Shown: positions 44,412 to 54,360 of the stretch, piece by piece
Position numbering within the stretch: the stretch's first letter is position 1
Layout of the letters: every line of letters starts with the position of its first letter
Assembly: GCA_964452045.1 (NCBI GenBank)
Contig: CAYVKM010000009.1
Coordinates: 14,679 to 78,678 of the forward strand
From: CAYVKM01 sp964452045
Lineage (GTDB): Bacteria; Calditrichota; Calditrichia; RBG-13-44-9
Direction: 5' to 3'
Length of the DNA: 64,000 nt
The notes under the pieces: generated by a model
Seen by the model: the letters and a program-made list of their open reading frames with translations, nothing else
Told to the model about the DNA's origin: nothing
Databases searched by the model: none
Made by a program: the position numbers and the translations under genes

Positions 44412-45707
44412 TTAAATAAGATTTAGCTTTTTAAATACATAATTTACATTTTTCAGGCGGTTTCCCAAATTACAAATCAGATCAACTTCTTCCGGGGTTA
44501 AGAGTTTTTTAATTTCCTTATCCGCCATAAGGTTATCCTTAAATTCAGTTTTATTTTCCCATACCTTCATAGCATTCTGCTGTACCAGCCGGTAAGCCTC
44601 CTCTCGGCTCAATCCTTTCTCCACCAATTTTAACAGCAATGGCTGGGAATAGATCAATCCATGGGTCAAATTTAAATTTCTTATCATATTTTCGGGATGA
44701 ACAACCATTCCTTTAATCACCTGAATTGTCTTATAAAGCATATAATACAGAGTTATCGTCGCATCCGGAATAATAACCCGTTCCACCGAAGAATGAGAAA
44801 TGTCCCTTTCGTGCCATAATGCTATATTTTCCATGGCGGTGGTTGCCCAGCCCCTGAGTAAACGGGCCATTCCACTGATTCGTTCGGATATAATCGGATT
44901 TTTTTTGTGTGGCATGGCGGAAGATCCCTTTTGCCCCTTTCCAAAAGGCTCTTCTGCTTCGAGTACCTCAGTTTTCTGCAAATGCCGGAGCTCCACTGCA
45001 ATTTTCTCCAGGTTGGCACCAATGACTGCCAGCGTATTCATATAGTAGGCATGCCGGTCCCGTTGAATAATCTGAGTGGATATTGGGGCCGGCTTCAAAT
45101 TCAATTTTTTACAGACATATTCCTCCACACTCGGATCCAAATGATCGTATGTCCCCACCGCTCCCGATATTTGCCCATAGGAAATTAACTCCAGTGCATT
45201 TTCCAGCTGGACAATGCTTCTCAGGGTGTCGCTGTACCACAGGGCTAATTTTAATCCAAAGGTAACGGGTTCCGCATGGATACCATGGGTTCTGCCTACC
45301 ATGATGGTATTTTTGTAAAGAACTGCTTTTTCGCTTAAAATTATCTTTAAGTCATTCAATTTTTTCAGAATCAATTCCCCGGCCTGTCGCATCTGAACGG
45401 CAAGTGTGGTATCCAGAATGTCCGATGAGGTCATGCCAAAATGGATATAGCGGGAATTCGGCCCAACATATTCGGCTACATTGGTCAGGAAGGCAATAAC
45501 ATCATGCTGAACGGTTTCTTCGATTTCCAAAATCCGTTTCACTTCAAAATCAGCCTTTTTTCGAATTTCCCGAACAGCTTTTTTAGGAATAATACCCAAT
45601 TCAGCCTGGGCTTCACAGGCAAGGATCTCTATCTCCAACCAGATGGCAAATTTATTCTGGTCATCCCAAATTTTTCCAATTTCCGGCAAAGTATACCGTT
45701 CAATCAT
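44412..45707 (-). CDS. purB: Adenylosuccinate lyase
   Basis: The protein has 431 residues with the fumarase/aspartase superfamily marks: YIHFGMTSSDILDT, VGRTHGIHAEPVTFG with the conserved His, and the signature GSSAMPHKKNPI. It removes fumarate from SAICAR and adenylosuccinate. It overlaps htrA by 4 nt and precedes purC by 14 nt. It starts MIERYTLPEIGKIWDD, as is usual. Confidence 0.98.
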   Translation of the reverse strand: MIERYTLPEIGKIWDDQNKFAIWLEIEILACEAQAELGIIPKKAVREIRKKADFEVKRILEIEETVQHDVIAFLTNVAEYVGPNSRYIHFGMTSSDILDTTLAVQMRQAGELILKKLNDLKIILSEKAVLYKNTIMVGRTHGIHAEPVTFGLKLALWYSDTLRSIVQLENALELISYGQISGAVGTYDHLDPSVEEYVCKKLNLKPAPISTQIIQRDRHAYYMNTLAVIGANLEKIAVELRHLQKTEVLEAEEPFGKGQKGSSAMPHKKNPIISERISGMARLLRGWATTAMENIALWHERDISHSSVERVIIPDATITLYYMLYKTIQVIKGMVVHPENMIRNLNLTHGLIYSQPLLLKLVEKGLSREEAYRLVQQNAMKVWENKTEFKDNLMADKEIKKLLTPEEVDLICNLGNRLKNVNYVFKKLNLI

Positions 45708-46927
45708 TTTTGCGAGCCGCCTTCTAATAATCTCATATTGATTTTTTTCTCTTCCTTATTCCGTAGGATAATTAAATCCAGCTTATCTCCCACCTGCAAA
45801 TCCGTATCGGTGAGAATTGAGATCAAACTTTCCGAATCGGTTACCCTATGGTTATTTACCTTGATGATAACATCTTCAGTCGCCAGTCCGGCTATTGCTG
45901 CGGAACTTCCGGGATCGACCTGAGTGATAATAACCCCGTCTTTGGTTTTCAGACCCAGTGCTTTGGTTATCACCGGATTCAGATCCTGTACCCTGAATCC
46001 CAGCCAGTAATTACGGTTAACTCCGCCCTTCTGCTTAATCTGATCGATTATCCTCAAAATGCGGTTTATCGGAATGGCAAATCCAATTCCAACTGATCCT
46101 TCTTCATAGCGGCTTCCGGTGAATATAAACGTATTCATCCCTATCACCTGCCCCATGGCATTCACCAGCGGACCACCACTATTTCCGTGATTGATGGCGG
46201 CATCGGTCTGGATCATGTCCATGTAGATTCGGCCTTCCGGGACTCTGCCCCAATCCCGGTTAATCGCACTGATTACCCCAACTGTAACTGTTGGCTGATC
46301 ATTCAACTGGAAAAGTCCGAAAGGATTTCCCAGGGCAATGGCCCATTCACCGACTATCAGATCATCCGAATTGCCGGTCGGCAGATAGGGAAAATCATTT
46401 CCGGTAATTTTAAGCAGGGAAATATCCGATACCTTATCTTTTCCCACCAGTTCTGCGTTATGTTTCTCTCCCCCTGGCAAAGTTACAATAATCTCAGTGC
46501 CTTCCCCCACCACATGGTCGTTGGTGACAATATATCCCTCTGGTGAAATGATAAATCCACTTCCCAGACTCTGCAATTTTTGTTCATATACCCGGTCTTT
46601 GAACAACTCGGGAAACAACTGTTGCCAGTATGGATCCGCCATATAGAATGGACTGCGCTGAGTGATTTTTACGATCTCAATCACATTAATACCAACCACT
46701 GCCGGACTGGCCGCTGCCGCGGCTTTGGTAATGGCATTCTGTCGTGATGTGGAAATGGTTTCGTTTCTTTGTAACAGGGAATCGGAAACGGTTTGCGCAT
46801 TGGCGGACTTCAGGAAAAGCGAATCATCACCGGAAGCGCGGTTATCATTATTTTGCTGGCATCTCGGTATGAAAGCCATAAATAGTAATAAAGCAAATGG
46901 AGTGAAAATTTTTAAAAACACTTTCAA
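45704..46927 (-). CDS. HtrA/DegP-type serine protease with PDZ domain
   Basis: The protein has 407 residues. The N-terminus is a signal (to about residue 22), and PRC at 21-23 could be a lipobox, making it a lipoprotein. The catalytic triad is complete: H138 (VTNDHVV), D168 (DISLLKI), S250 (NHGNSGGPL). A single PDZ domain covers about 290-400 (GLKTKDGVIITQVDPGSSAA). It degrades or refolds damaged periplasmic proteins. One PDZ and the anchor-like signal are closer to DegS/HhoB forms than to DegP with two PDZ. It overlaps purB by 4 nt. Confidence 0.93.
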   Translation of the reverse strand: MKVFLKIFTPFALLLFMAFIPRCQQNNDNRASGDDSLFLKSANAQTVSDSLLQRNETISTSRQNAITKAAAAASPAVVGINVIEIVKITQRSPFYMADPYWQQLFPELFKDRVYEQKLQSLGSGFIISPEGYIVTNDHVVGEGTEIIVTLPGGEKHNAELVGKDKVSDISLLKITGNDFPYLPTGNSDDLIVGEWAIALGNPFGLFQLNDQPTVTVGVISAINRDWGRVPEGRIYMDMIQTDAAINHGNSGGPLVNAMGQVIGMNTFIFTGSRYEEGSVGIGFAIPINRILRIIDQIKQKGGVNRNYWLGFRVQDLNPVITKALGLKTKDGVIITQVDPGSSAAIAGLATEDVIIKVNNHRVTDSESLISILTDTDLQVGDKLDLIILRNKEEKKINMRLLEGGSQK

Positions 46928-46943
46928 TTTTTCTCCAAAATGA

Positions 46944-47681
46944 TTAATTGTAAAAAATTTCTTCCAGAAAAAGGCCGCGAGCCGGAGCAGCTACTCCAGC
47001 CTCAGTCCGGTCCTTCGATTTAAAAATCTGTTTGAACTGTTGCATGGTGAATCTACCACGGGAGACATCCATCATTGTGCCAACCAAGCCTCGAACCATA
47101 CCATGTAAAAACCGGTTGGCCGAAATCCGATAAATCAAAAACTGATTTTCCTGTCGCCAGACAGATTCATGCACAGTACATACTTTGTGTTCCGCTTGGA
47201 CTTGATATTTAACAAAGGCACCAAAATCGTGTTCACCAATGAGCAGTGCAGCCATTTCCTGCAATAAATCAAAATTGATTTTATGAAAATACTCCCAGCT
47301 GTATTTCCGATAGATTGCTGTCCGTTCCAGACTCACAAAATATTGATAAATGCGCTTCCTCGCATCAAACCGGGCATTAAAATCCAATGGGACCTGATCA
47401 ACTTTTTTCACCACAATATCCAGAGGTAGATACGAATTAATGCCTTTCATGATTTTCGATAAGGCAATTTTTCTAGCCAATACGAAGTTGACCACCTGTC
47501 CCCGGGCATGAACCCCGGTATCGGTCCTTCCTGCTGCTGTCGTTGTCACTTTTTCTTGCGTCATCTGTTGAATAGCACTCTCCAAAGTTTCCTGAATACT
47601 ATTTGCATTTTTCTGTCGTTGCCAACCGTGGTAATTTGTGCCATCGTATTCGATAACCAGCCGGATATTTCGTCTATCCAT
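46944..47681 (-). CDS. truA: tRNA pseudouridine(38-40) synthase
   Basis: The protein has 245 residues: IEYDGTNYHGWQRQ at the start, the catalytic Asp in TAAGRTDTGVHARGQV, a central FNARFDARKRIYQYFVS, and FLHGMVRGLVGTMMDVSRG near the end. It modifies uridines in the anticodon stem. It lies 16 nt upstream of htrA and appears to head the run of truA through tatA, with corC 310 nt upstream. Confidence 0.97.
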   Translation of the reverse strand: MDRRNIRLVIEYDGTNYHGWQRQKNANSIQETLESAIQQMTQEKVTTTAAGRTDTGVHARGQVVNFVLARKIALSKIMKGINSYLPLDIVVKKVDQVPLDFNARFDARKRIYQYFVSLERTAIYRKYSWEYFHKINFDLLQEMAALLIGEHDFGAFVKYQVQAEHKVCTVHESVWRQENQFLIYRISANRFLHGMVRGLVGTMMDVSRGRFTMQQFKQIFKSKDRTEAGVAAPARGLFLEEIFYN

Positions 47682-47991
47682 AAAGCTCTGAGTATGAAAA
47701 TGAACTTCGATGCAGGAAATACTTTAGAATTTTATCTATACCCGAAATAAAATACTGGACAAGGAAAATTGCTTCAGACATTAAGAATATCCAAAATTAT
47801 CCACAAATCACTAAAACATAATAAGACCGCAAAATATAATAAAAGTTCAACTTAAAACAAAATATAATAAATACCTTAAGAGATACCAAATCCTGGGGAT
47901 TTGTATATCGCTTTCATTTTTTGAAATCGAAAAAAAAGAGGTTAAGTTTTAATTATTTGGGTAATGGTGGAGAATCGAACTCAAATCTGTT
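47682..47991. other. Gene-free interval between corC-like gene and truA
   Basis: No gene is visible in 310 nt. It is AT-rich and probably holds the truA promoter. A single consensus-like DnaA box, TTATCCACA, lies at 47797-47805, but a lone box is not an origin. Close to the corC stop, a short TTCGATTCTCCACCA stretch on the minus strand recalls a tRNA 3' end, but no cloverleaf is possible around it. Confidence 0.5.
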
Positions 47992-49251
47992 TTACTTCTG
48001 AGGCAAGACAATTCTTACCCAATCCACTTTGCGGCGGGTTGCCCTGGAGACGGTAAATTTGAATCCATCGAAGGTAAATGTTTCGTCCCTTTTAGGAATA
48101 TGTCCAAGATAACTGAGAATAAAACCGGCTAATGTCTCATAATTTCCTTCCGGTAGTTCAATGCCCAATTCTTCCTTAAGCTGCTCAGGTTCAATCCGGG
48201 TATTCACACTATAAAGATTTTCACCTAAAACCTTTATCAAAGCAGAGGCTTCATCATATTCGTCGATAATCTCTCCTACCAGCTCTTCAATTAAATCTTC
48301 GGCTGTGACCAACCCGGCAGTACCACCATATTCGTCAACTACAATTGCAATGGTGGTATTCTCCTTGCGGAATTCTCTTAATAATTGTAAAGTGCGCTTG
48401 GTTTCGGGCACAAACATAATGTTTCTGATAATCTCTTTAAGGGATTGAGGCTGCAGAAACAGGTCTTTCAGGAAGACCACCCCAATGATATTATCCAGAT
48501 TTTCCCGAAATACCGGTATTTTGGTAAAACCTGATTTTTGGAAGACGGTTATCAAATCATCAAGTGAAGTATTATCCTCCACCGCTATAATTTCCGTTCT
48601 GGGTATCTGGGCTTCCCTAACCCGTAAAGAACGAAAATTAAATAATCTGGCCAGAATTTTACTTTCCTCTGCATCCAGATCTGCATATCTTCTGCTCTCA
48701 CGGATAAGTATTTCGATGTCTTTCTTGGAGAAAAAATCGGTAAGTTCAGTATCGGGATATTTTAAAAGTTTTAAGACAAACCGGCTGATATGATTGACGA
48801 TCCAGATAATCGGCTGAAAGAGGTAATAAAACAATTGCAGGAGATAAGCCACTTTTCTTACGATAAAATCCGCCAAGCTTCGAAACAGGGTTTTGGGGAT
48901 GATTTCTCCGAACAGGATGGTAACACTGGTGATCAACAACCAGGTAATCTTTTCATCGAAATAGTGATGCAGATAAATCGTGGCATAGGAAGCAAATGCG
49001 ACATTGGCGATATTATTTCCAATTAGCGTGGTATATATAAATCTCTCCGGCTTCAGCAGAAACCGGAAGATAATCTCCCCCGCCCGACTTTTTTGTCTGC
49101 GCCAAAGTTCAATACGGACCCGGTTTACCGAAAGAAAAGCGGTTTCCGTTCCTGAAAAATAAAAGGTAAGAACCAGAGAAACAAGAATAATAATTTCTAT
49201 CAATGAAATAATTCCGTCTTTTAAAAATCTCTTTTCATATTTTGGGTTCAA
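47992..49251 (-). CDS. CNNM/CorC-HlyC family membrane protein (DUF21 with CBS pair)
   Basis: The protein has up to 419 residues. The N-terminal DUF21 region has about three to four helices (YFSGTETAFLSVNRVRIELW). Two CBS domains follow (VREAQIPRTEIIAVEDN, IAIVVDEYGGTAGLVTAEDLIEELVGEI), and a CorC/HlyC domain ends the protein. Members are divalent-metal exporters or sensors. The start is uncertain: 49251 is TTG with no Shine-Dalgarno, and a second TTG at 49203 removes 16 residues and gives a more typical start. It may head the truA-tatA transcription unit but has a 310-nt gap after it. Confidence 0.9.
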   Translation of the reverse strand: MNPKYEKRFLKDGIISLIEIIILVSLVLTFYFSGTETAFLSVNRVRIELWRRQKSRAGEIIFRFLLKPERFIYTTLIGNNIANVAFASYATIYLHHYFDEKITWLLITSVTILFGEIIPKTLFRSLADFIVRKVAYLLQLFYYLFQPIIWIVNHISRFVLKLLKYPDTELTDFFSKKDIEILIRESRRYADLDAEESKILARLFNFRSLRVREAQIPRTEIIAVEDNTSLDDLITVFQKSGFTKIPVFRENLDNIIGVVFLKDLFLQPQSLKEIIRNIMFVPETKRTLQLLREFRKENTTIAIVVDEYGGTAGLVTAEDLIEELVGEIIDEYDEASALIKVLGENLYSVNTRIEPEQLKEELGIELPEGNYETLAGFILSYLGHIPKRDETFTFDGFKFTVSRATRRKVDWVRIVLPQK

Positions 49252-49354
49252 AAATTACATTAAAAAAACCCATAATACAAAATACATTTATTCACTGCAT
49301 AGATCAGTAAAATTTTTTAATATTAGAGGAAATTTTTAAATGTGAGGCCAATAT

Positions 49355-51625
49355 ATGCGACTAGCAGGTATGCTTATTCTTTCCATTTTCCTAGTCCAAT
49401 TTTCCTGTGCACCCAATTATTACATCGAATATGCTAAAATTCAGGGATATAATTGGTTTGAGGTCACTTATCAGGGTGCACTTGCTCAGGACGATGTGAA
49501 TAAGTGGAAAATCGAACCTGAAGTAAAAATTGAAAATGTCGAGATTTCCGAGAGTAAGGCAAAAATTAGAGTTTCCAAAAATTTCAAGTTAGATGAACAT
49601 TATTATCTCCATACCGGGAAAAATAAATTTTTCCTAATACCGGATGGAATTTTAGATTCGCTTTACTCCGATAAACCGCTGGGATACCATATAGAAGGAA
49701 GTAATATTTATTTCAGGGTTTTTGCTCCTCGGGCAAAATGGGTAAAGATTCTACATTTCCGGGATGTCAGGGATAAGGATGGGGAATCATCTTTGATGAC
49801 CCGGGATAAAGATGGCGTGTGGGAATTTACCACTTCTTCAGATTGGCAGGGCGATTTTTATGGTTATAAAGTCTGGGGACCAACCGGAAATGGCGATATA
49901 TTTGATTCTACCATCGTCATTGCGGATCCATACAGCCCTGCAGTGGCGACGATCAACCATTATACCCATCCCGGAAAAACATTGATTCAAAAACCTTCAA
50001 AGAATAATTGGAAGGGAAATCGATGGCAAAAAATGGATTGGCGGGATCTGATTATTTATGAGATGCATGTTCGCGATCTGACTGCTCATCCTTCATCCGG
50101 ATTAAAGAAAGAAGACCGAGGGTATTATCGTAGCCTGCTGGAGAAGAATCAAAAAGGAGGCCTGACTTACATTAAATCCTTGGGTGTTAATGCCGTTGAA
50201 CTCTTGCCGGCGCAGGATTTCGCCAATATCGAAGTGCCATACGAAGATAAAGATGCCCCGGTTTACAATACCTGGAATCCATACGCCCGGAATCACTGGG
50301 GCTATATGACCAGTTATTTTTTCGCGCCGGAGTCTTACTATGCAGATCACGGCAATATGGTTGAGGGAGATATAAATGGTGCAGATGGCTTGCAGATCAA
50401 TGAATTTAAAGAAATGGTACAAGCTTTTCATCAAAATGGGATTGCTGTTTTGATGGACGTGGTTTATAACCATGTATCTCAGTACGATTACAACCCCCTC
50501 AAATATATCGATAAATTCTATTATTTCCGTCTGAATGATGATTGCACATTTGAATCGGTCAGTGGATGTGGAAATGATTTCAAGACCGAAAGGCCAATGG
50601 CCCGGCGGCTGATTGTGGAAAGCGTTCTGCACTGGATAAATGAATATCACGTGGACGGCTTCCGTTTTGATCTGGCAAAACTAATTGACTGGCAGACATG
50701 TGATGATATTTTGCAGGCCGCCCAAAAAGTAAATCCGCAGGTGGTTATTATTGCCGAACCCTGGGGTGGCGGCTACGATCCCTATGGATTTTCCGATCAT
50801 GGCTGGGCATCCTGGAATGACCAGATTCGTAATGGTGTTAAGGGTCAAAATCCGAATGACGGTCTAGGATTCATTTTTGGTGACTGGCAGGGAGATAACG
50901 ATCGGAAATCACTGCAGCGGTATGTGATGGGTTCGCTCCGGGAGTTTGGTGGACAGTACCGCCAGACTACTCACTCGGTCAATTATCTGGCCTCGCATGA
51001 TGACAATACCCTGGGGGATTTTATCCGCCTGGGGCTGCGAGAGGTCAGTGAGCAGGACAGTATTACCGATCTGGTCAAGAATGCTCAACTCTCTCCGCTA
51101 AATCTGAAAACGAATAAGCTGGCAGCAATATTTTTGCTCACTGTTCAGGGACCGGTAATGATTCATGAAGGGCAGGAATTTGCCCGGAGTAAAGTGATCG
51201 CCCCAACAGATGTTCCTGACAAAAATGTTGGACGGATAGACCATAACAGCTATGACAAGGATAATCCTACCAACTGGTTAAATTTTGATTTTGCTGAAAT
51301 GAACAGCGAGTTAGTGAATTACTACCGGGGATTAGTTGAAATGCGCAAGGCCCATTTGGCATTCCGGCATGCAAATCCGGAAAATTTCACCTTCCTAGAT
51401 ACTTCGGATTCTCTTTTTCTGGTTTATGAACTGAATTTTAATCGGAATCATTACCTTGTCCTTTTGAATGGGAATCAATCAGTTTCGCAAAATTTTGAAA
51501 TGCCGGAGGGCACCTGGGGGGTACTGGCAGACTGGGAGAAAGCCGGATCTACGCCATATCGGGTGATATCTCGATCTGTTTTGGAGATTCCCCCCACTAG
51601 TGGTATGGTTTTGGTGAAAGAATGA
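49355..51625 (+). CDS. Type I pullulanase-like GH13 lipoprotein
   Basis: The protein has 756 residues. A lipobox (LVQFSC, Cys 18) anchors it. Residues about 110-210 form a CBM48 domain (YHIEGSNIYFRVFAPRAKWVKIL). The GH13 catalytic barrel has YEMHVRDLT, HWGYMTSYFFAPES, VLMDVVYNHVS, nucleophile Asp in VDGFRFDLAK (~440), acid-base Glu in IIAEPWGG (~467), and SHDDNTLGDFI (~548). It hydrolyses alpha-1,6 links in pullulan or branched glucans on the cell surface. It appears monocistronic and is followed by a repeat-rich gap. Confidence 0.92.
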   Translation: MRLAGMLILSIFLVQFSCAPNYYIEYAKIQGYNWFEVTYQGALAQDDVNKWKIEPEVKIENVEISESKAKIRVSKNFKLDEHYYLHTGKNKFFLIPDGILDSLYSDKPLGYHIEGSNIYFRVFAPRAKWVKILHFRDVRDKDGESSLMTRDKDGVWEFTTSSDWQGDFYGYKVWGPTGNGDIFDSTIVIADPYSPAVATINHYTHPGKTLIQKPSKNNWKGNRWQKMDWRDLIIYEMHVRDLTAHPSSGLKKEDRGYYRSLLEKNQKGGLTYIKSLGVNAVELLPAQDFANIEVPYEDKDAPVYNTWNPYARNHWGYMTSYFFAPESYYADHGNMVEGDINGADGLQINEFKEMVQAFHQNGIAVLMDVVYNHVSQYDYNPLKYIDKFYYFRLNDDCTFESVSGCGNDFKTERPMARRLIVESVLHWINEYHVDGFRFDLAKLIDWQTCDDILQAAQKVNPQVVIIAEPWGGGYDPYGFSDHGWASWNDQIRNGVKGQNPNDGLGFIFGDWQGDNDRKSLQRYVMGSLREFGGQYRQTTHSVNYLASHDDNTLGDFIRLGLREVSEQDSITDLVKNAQLSPLNLKTNKLAAIFLLTVQGPVMIHEGQEFARSKVIAPTDVPDKNVGRIDHNSYDKDNPTNWLNFDFAEMNSELVNYYRGLVEMRKAHLAFRHANPENFTFLDTSDSLFLVYELNFNRNHYLVLLNGNQSVSQNFEMPEGTWGVLADWEKAGSTPYRVISRSVLEIPPTSGMVLVKE

Positions 51626-52084
51626 AAATGGGTGGTACTTCTTATCGGAGATAGTTGCAATATTTATCCCTGGGCCATTCCTCCACGCGGGGATAACTTC
51701 TCCCGCAGCTGTGGGATCGAAAAGACAGCCATTATTTGTGTCATACCCGCATGCATAAAGCGGGTATCCATTTGTCTCATCCTTGGATTCTGGATCCCGG
51801 CTCTCCGGCCGGGATGACAAAAGAGTAGTCATCGCCCCAAAGGGACCACTTTGTGGCAAGCGAAGCGCGGCGATCTCGCTTGGTTAATTTTAGTAATATT
51901 CCTCCCTGAGTAAATCCCACACAAGGGGATTGCCACGGCCTCCTTGCCTCGCAAAAACAAAAAAAGCAGTTCTCACAGTAATTATAATCAATGCCACAAA
52001 AATTGATTTCAACTTTGCATTTTTCTCCATCTTCGTATTACTTTATGAAAATTTCAAAACCAGAATTAAAAATCGGAGAGCTTT
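51626..52084. repeat. Repeat-rich intergenic region with palindromic elements
   Basis: No gene in 459 nt. Element one, 51740-51818, is bounded by GTCAT and ATGAC and contains CCCGC/GCGGG and a perfect 8-bp hairpin (ATCCCGGC / GCCGGGAT). Element two, about 51846-51893, contains CCAC/GTGG and a perfect 7-bp stem CAAGCGA / TCGCTTG. Element three, 51925-51954, reads GGGGATTGCCACGGCC-TCC and then TTGCCTCGCAA. These are the style of short dispersed palindromes found in many bacterial genomes; whether copies occur elsewhere cannot be seen. They may also end the pullulanase transcript. Confidence 0.75.
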
Positions 52085-54262
52085 ATGGCAGATGATACCA
52101 AAGTAAAACAGGGCTTCACCTCATTTCCTTTCCTTTTCTGGCTGGTAGTTATTTTCGAATTCTTTGAACGCGGTTCCTATTACGGCATGATGAGTATCCT
52201 CTCTGTCTATATGACCGAACATCTCCACTTTGCCAAAGAAAGTGTGGGATTAATAAAAGGTACCATTCAACCCCTGCTCTACTTTTTACCCATCATTAGT
52301 GGTGCCCTGGCAGACCGATTCGGTTATCGCAAAATGTTGATGATTGCCTTTTCCTTGTTGGGATTAGGCTATTTTCTCACTGCCCAGGCAACAAGTTACG
52401 CCCTGGTTTTTGGTGCCTTGGTTGTAATGGGTTTCGGCGCCGGCACTTTTAAACCGATTATCTCCGGTTCTATTGCCAAGGTAACTGACGAAAAAAACAG
52501 CGCCCTGGGATTTGGCATTTATTACTGGTCCATTAACCTGGGGGCTTTCCTCTTTCCACTTATTCTGGTACCAATATTAAAACAGATGAATTGGCGCTAT
52601 GTAATCATCGCCTCGGCCATCGGTACCGCAATTATGTTGCTTCCCACTATTTTCTTTTATAAAGATCCGGTGAAACCGGAGAAGGATCCCGCTAAAAAAC
52701 AAACGAATATCATTCAAACCCTGGCGAATGCTTTTGAGATTATCTACAGTCCAATCGTGTTGTTGTACTACAGTATGAAACGAAAGATGAGCTCCAGAAT
52801 CATCATCAGCATTATTCTGACGGCCATATTTATCTACGCCCTTTCGGATTATCTAAAAAATCCTGTGGCCAGTGAAAAATTTTCCCGGATTGGTATCCAA
52901 AAAGGCAATACAACCCTCATCTTCAATGTGGATCGCAATATGCTGGCACCGGAAGCCTTTAAAATAAAAACTGACAATGCCATGGCATCCAAGGTCTCGC
53001 TCACGATTTACAAACCACGGGAAATCGATCAGATTGCTCCGGCCATTCTGGATTCTCTCCAAAGGTATCCTGATCTGGCCAGCCTCAATGAAAGTGACTT
53101 AAAACAGTTTATTCAACTCTCGGATTCAAAAGTTGAACTGTCATTTACCAGGGGCGAACCATCCGGGAAAAATTTTGAGATCATCCGGGAAGGGGCGGAA
53201 AAATTCAAAATTATCTTGAATAACGAACAGGCCTATCTGGAATACCAGGGAAATCTCCAAACCGAGATCGGAAAATACCCCATTCTGGCCGGAATCCAGC
53301 CGGAAGACCTGCATAAGCTATATGAGCAAAGTAACGGCCGCTCCTTCTTTATCCTGTATGTAGTTGGCCTCATAATAATCGCTCTGTTTATCATTACCTT
53401 CAGCATTGGCAGGAAGGGAGAAAGCAGTGAAGAGTCTCCCCAGCGAAGTTATACCACACCTTTTTTTGTTATTGCTGCGATCGGACTTGTGCTCTGGCTG
53501 TTACCAGGTCTGACCATACTGGGCAGAATCATTTCCTATGTCATTTATATTACTGTGGCCTCTCTCTTCATCATCGATAAATCCGAACAGCCCAAATTTT
53601 TGGATCATGCCAAATTTTTACTGATGATTTTTCTCTATTCCGGATTCTGGATCATGTATTTCCAGATGTTCGATTCTGTGCTCTGGTACGTCCAGGCCTA
53701 TGTAAATGCGGCCTCACTCAACTCGGTAGTTAATTCATTCCTGGGATTTTTCGGTCTCCACATCAACTGGTTCTTCGATGTGGAACATGTTACGGTGATC
53801 AATGCAGGAACCATAATTCTGTTGCAGTTAGTGGTATCCAATATCGTTAAACACACCAAAGCGCTACCGACCATGATCGTAGGCATTGGCATCGCAACCC
53901 TGGGAATGGCTATCCTTTCTGTTTCTACTGGTATCTGGATCTTTATGATCGGTATCATCCTGTTCTCCATTGGCGAAATGACTGCCCATCCCAAATTTAT
54001 CAGCTATATCGGCTTAATTGCCCCATCGGATCGAAAAGCCATGTATATGGGTTATCTTTTTCTGTATGGTGTATTTGGCAGCTCGATCGGGGGTATCATG
54101 GGTGCCAAGCTGTATGTGCACTTTGTTGACAATTTAAATCAACCCAAAGTGCTCTGGCTGGTGTTCAGCGGTATCGGAGTCGTGACAATCATTGCCCTGC
54201 TGCTGTACAATAAGTTTTTGGCACCGAAAGAACCAGTAAATTCTCAAAATAAAACAGTATAA
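52085..54262 (+). CDS. POT/PTR2 family peptide transporter with large soluble insertion
   Basis: The protein has 725 residues against a usual 450-500. It begins with the POT helix-1 motif EFFER (25-29), then SYYGMM, LPIISGALADRFGYR, GAGTFKPIISGSIAKV and YYWSINLGAFLFPL. Helices continue to about 258. Residues ~259-418 form a polar, beta-rich insert with no hydrophobic segment (LIFNVDRNMLAPEAF, KVSLTIYKP), and helices resume at ~420, including more than the usual six-helix C-terminal half. The Shine-Dalgarno GGAGAG supports the start. It is a proton-coupled di- or tripeptide importer by family; the insert's role is unknown. Confidence 0.87.
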   Translation: MADDTKVKQGFTSFPFLFWLVVIFEFFERGSYYGMMSILSVYMTEHLHFAKESVGLIKGTIQPLLYFLPIISGALADRFGYRKMLMIAFSLLGLGYFLTAQATSYALVFGALVVMGFGAGTFKPIISGSIAKVTDEKNSALGFGIYYWSINLGAFLFPLILVPILKQMNWRYVIIASAIGTAIMLLPTIFFYKDPVKPEKDPAKKQTNIIQTLANAFEIIYSPIVLLYYSMKRKMSSRIIISIILTAIFIYALSDYLKNPVASEKFSRIGIQKGNTTLIFNVDRNMLAPEAFKIKTDNAMASKVSLTIYKPREIDQIAPAILDSLQRYPDLASLNESDLKQFIQLSDSKVELSFTRGEPSGKNFEIIREGAEKFKIILNNEQAYLEYQGNLQTEIGKYPILAGIQPEDLHKLYEQSNGRSFFILYVVGLIIIALFIITFSIGRKGESSEESPQRSYTTPFFVIAAIGLVLWLLPGLTILGRIISYVIYITVASLFIIDKSEQPKFLDHAKFLLMIFLYSGFWIMYFQMFDSVLWYVQAYVNAASLNSVVNSFLGFFGLHINWFFDVEHVTVINAGTIILLQLVVSNIVKHTKALPTMIVGIGIATLGMAILSVSTGIWIFMIGIILFSIGEMTAHPKFISYIGLIAPSDRKAMYMGYLFLYGVFGSSIGGIMGAKLYVHFVDNLNQPKVLWLVFSGIGVVTIIALLLYNKFLAPKEPVNSQNKTV

Positions 54263-54360
54263 AAAGTTCTGACTTAAAAAAGAAAATCTTATAAAAACTA
54301 TTCTAAACAACAAAATAAATTTGTATATACTCATCATAACTTTATAATTAAGGTTTTGAT

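Noticed and set aside
47797..47805. TTATCCACA, a DnaA-box-like nonamer
   Set aside because: Single copy, no cluster, no dnaA/dnaN neighbours; not an origin.
47945..47991. tRNA 3'-end-like stretch (TTCGATTCTCCACCA) after the corC-like gene
   Set aside because: No D-arm, anticodon arm or complete acceptor stem can be drawn; the region directly follows a coding sequence. An integration site at a tRNA fragment was considered but no element is nearby.
51479..51859. 126-codon minus-strand frame over the end of the pullulanase gene and the repeats
   Set aside because: It is antisense to a strongly supported gene and continues into palindromic repeats; no family pattern.
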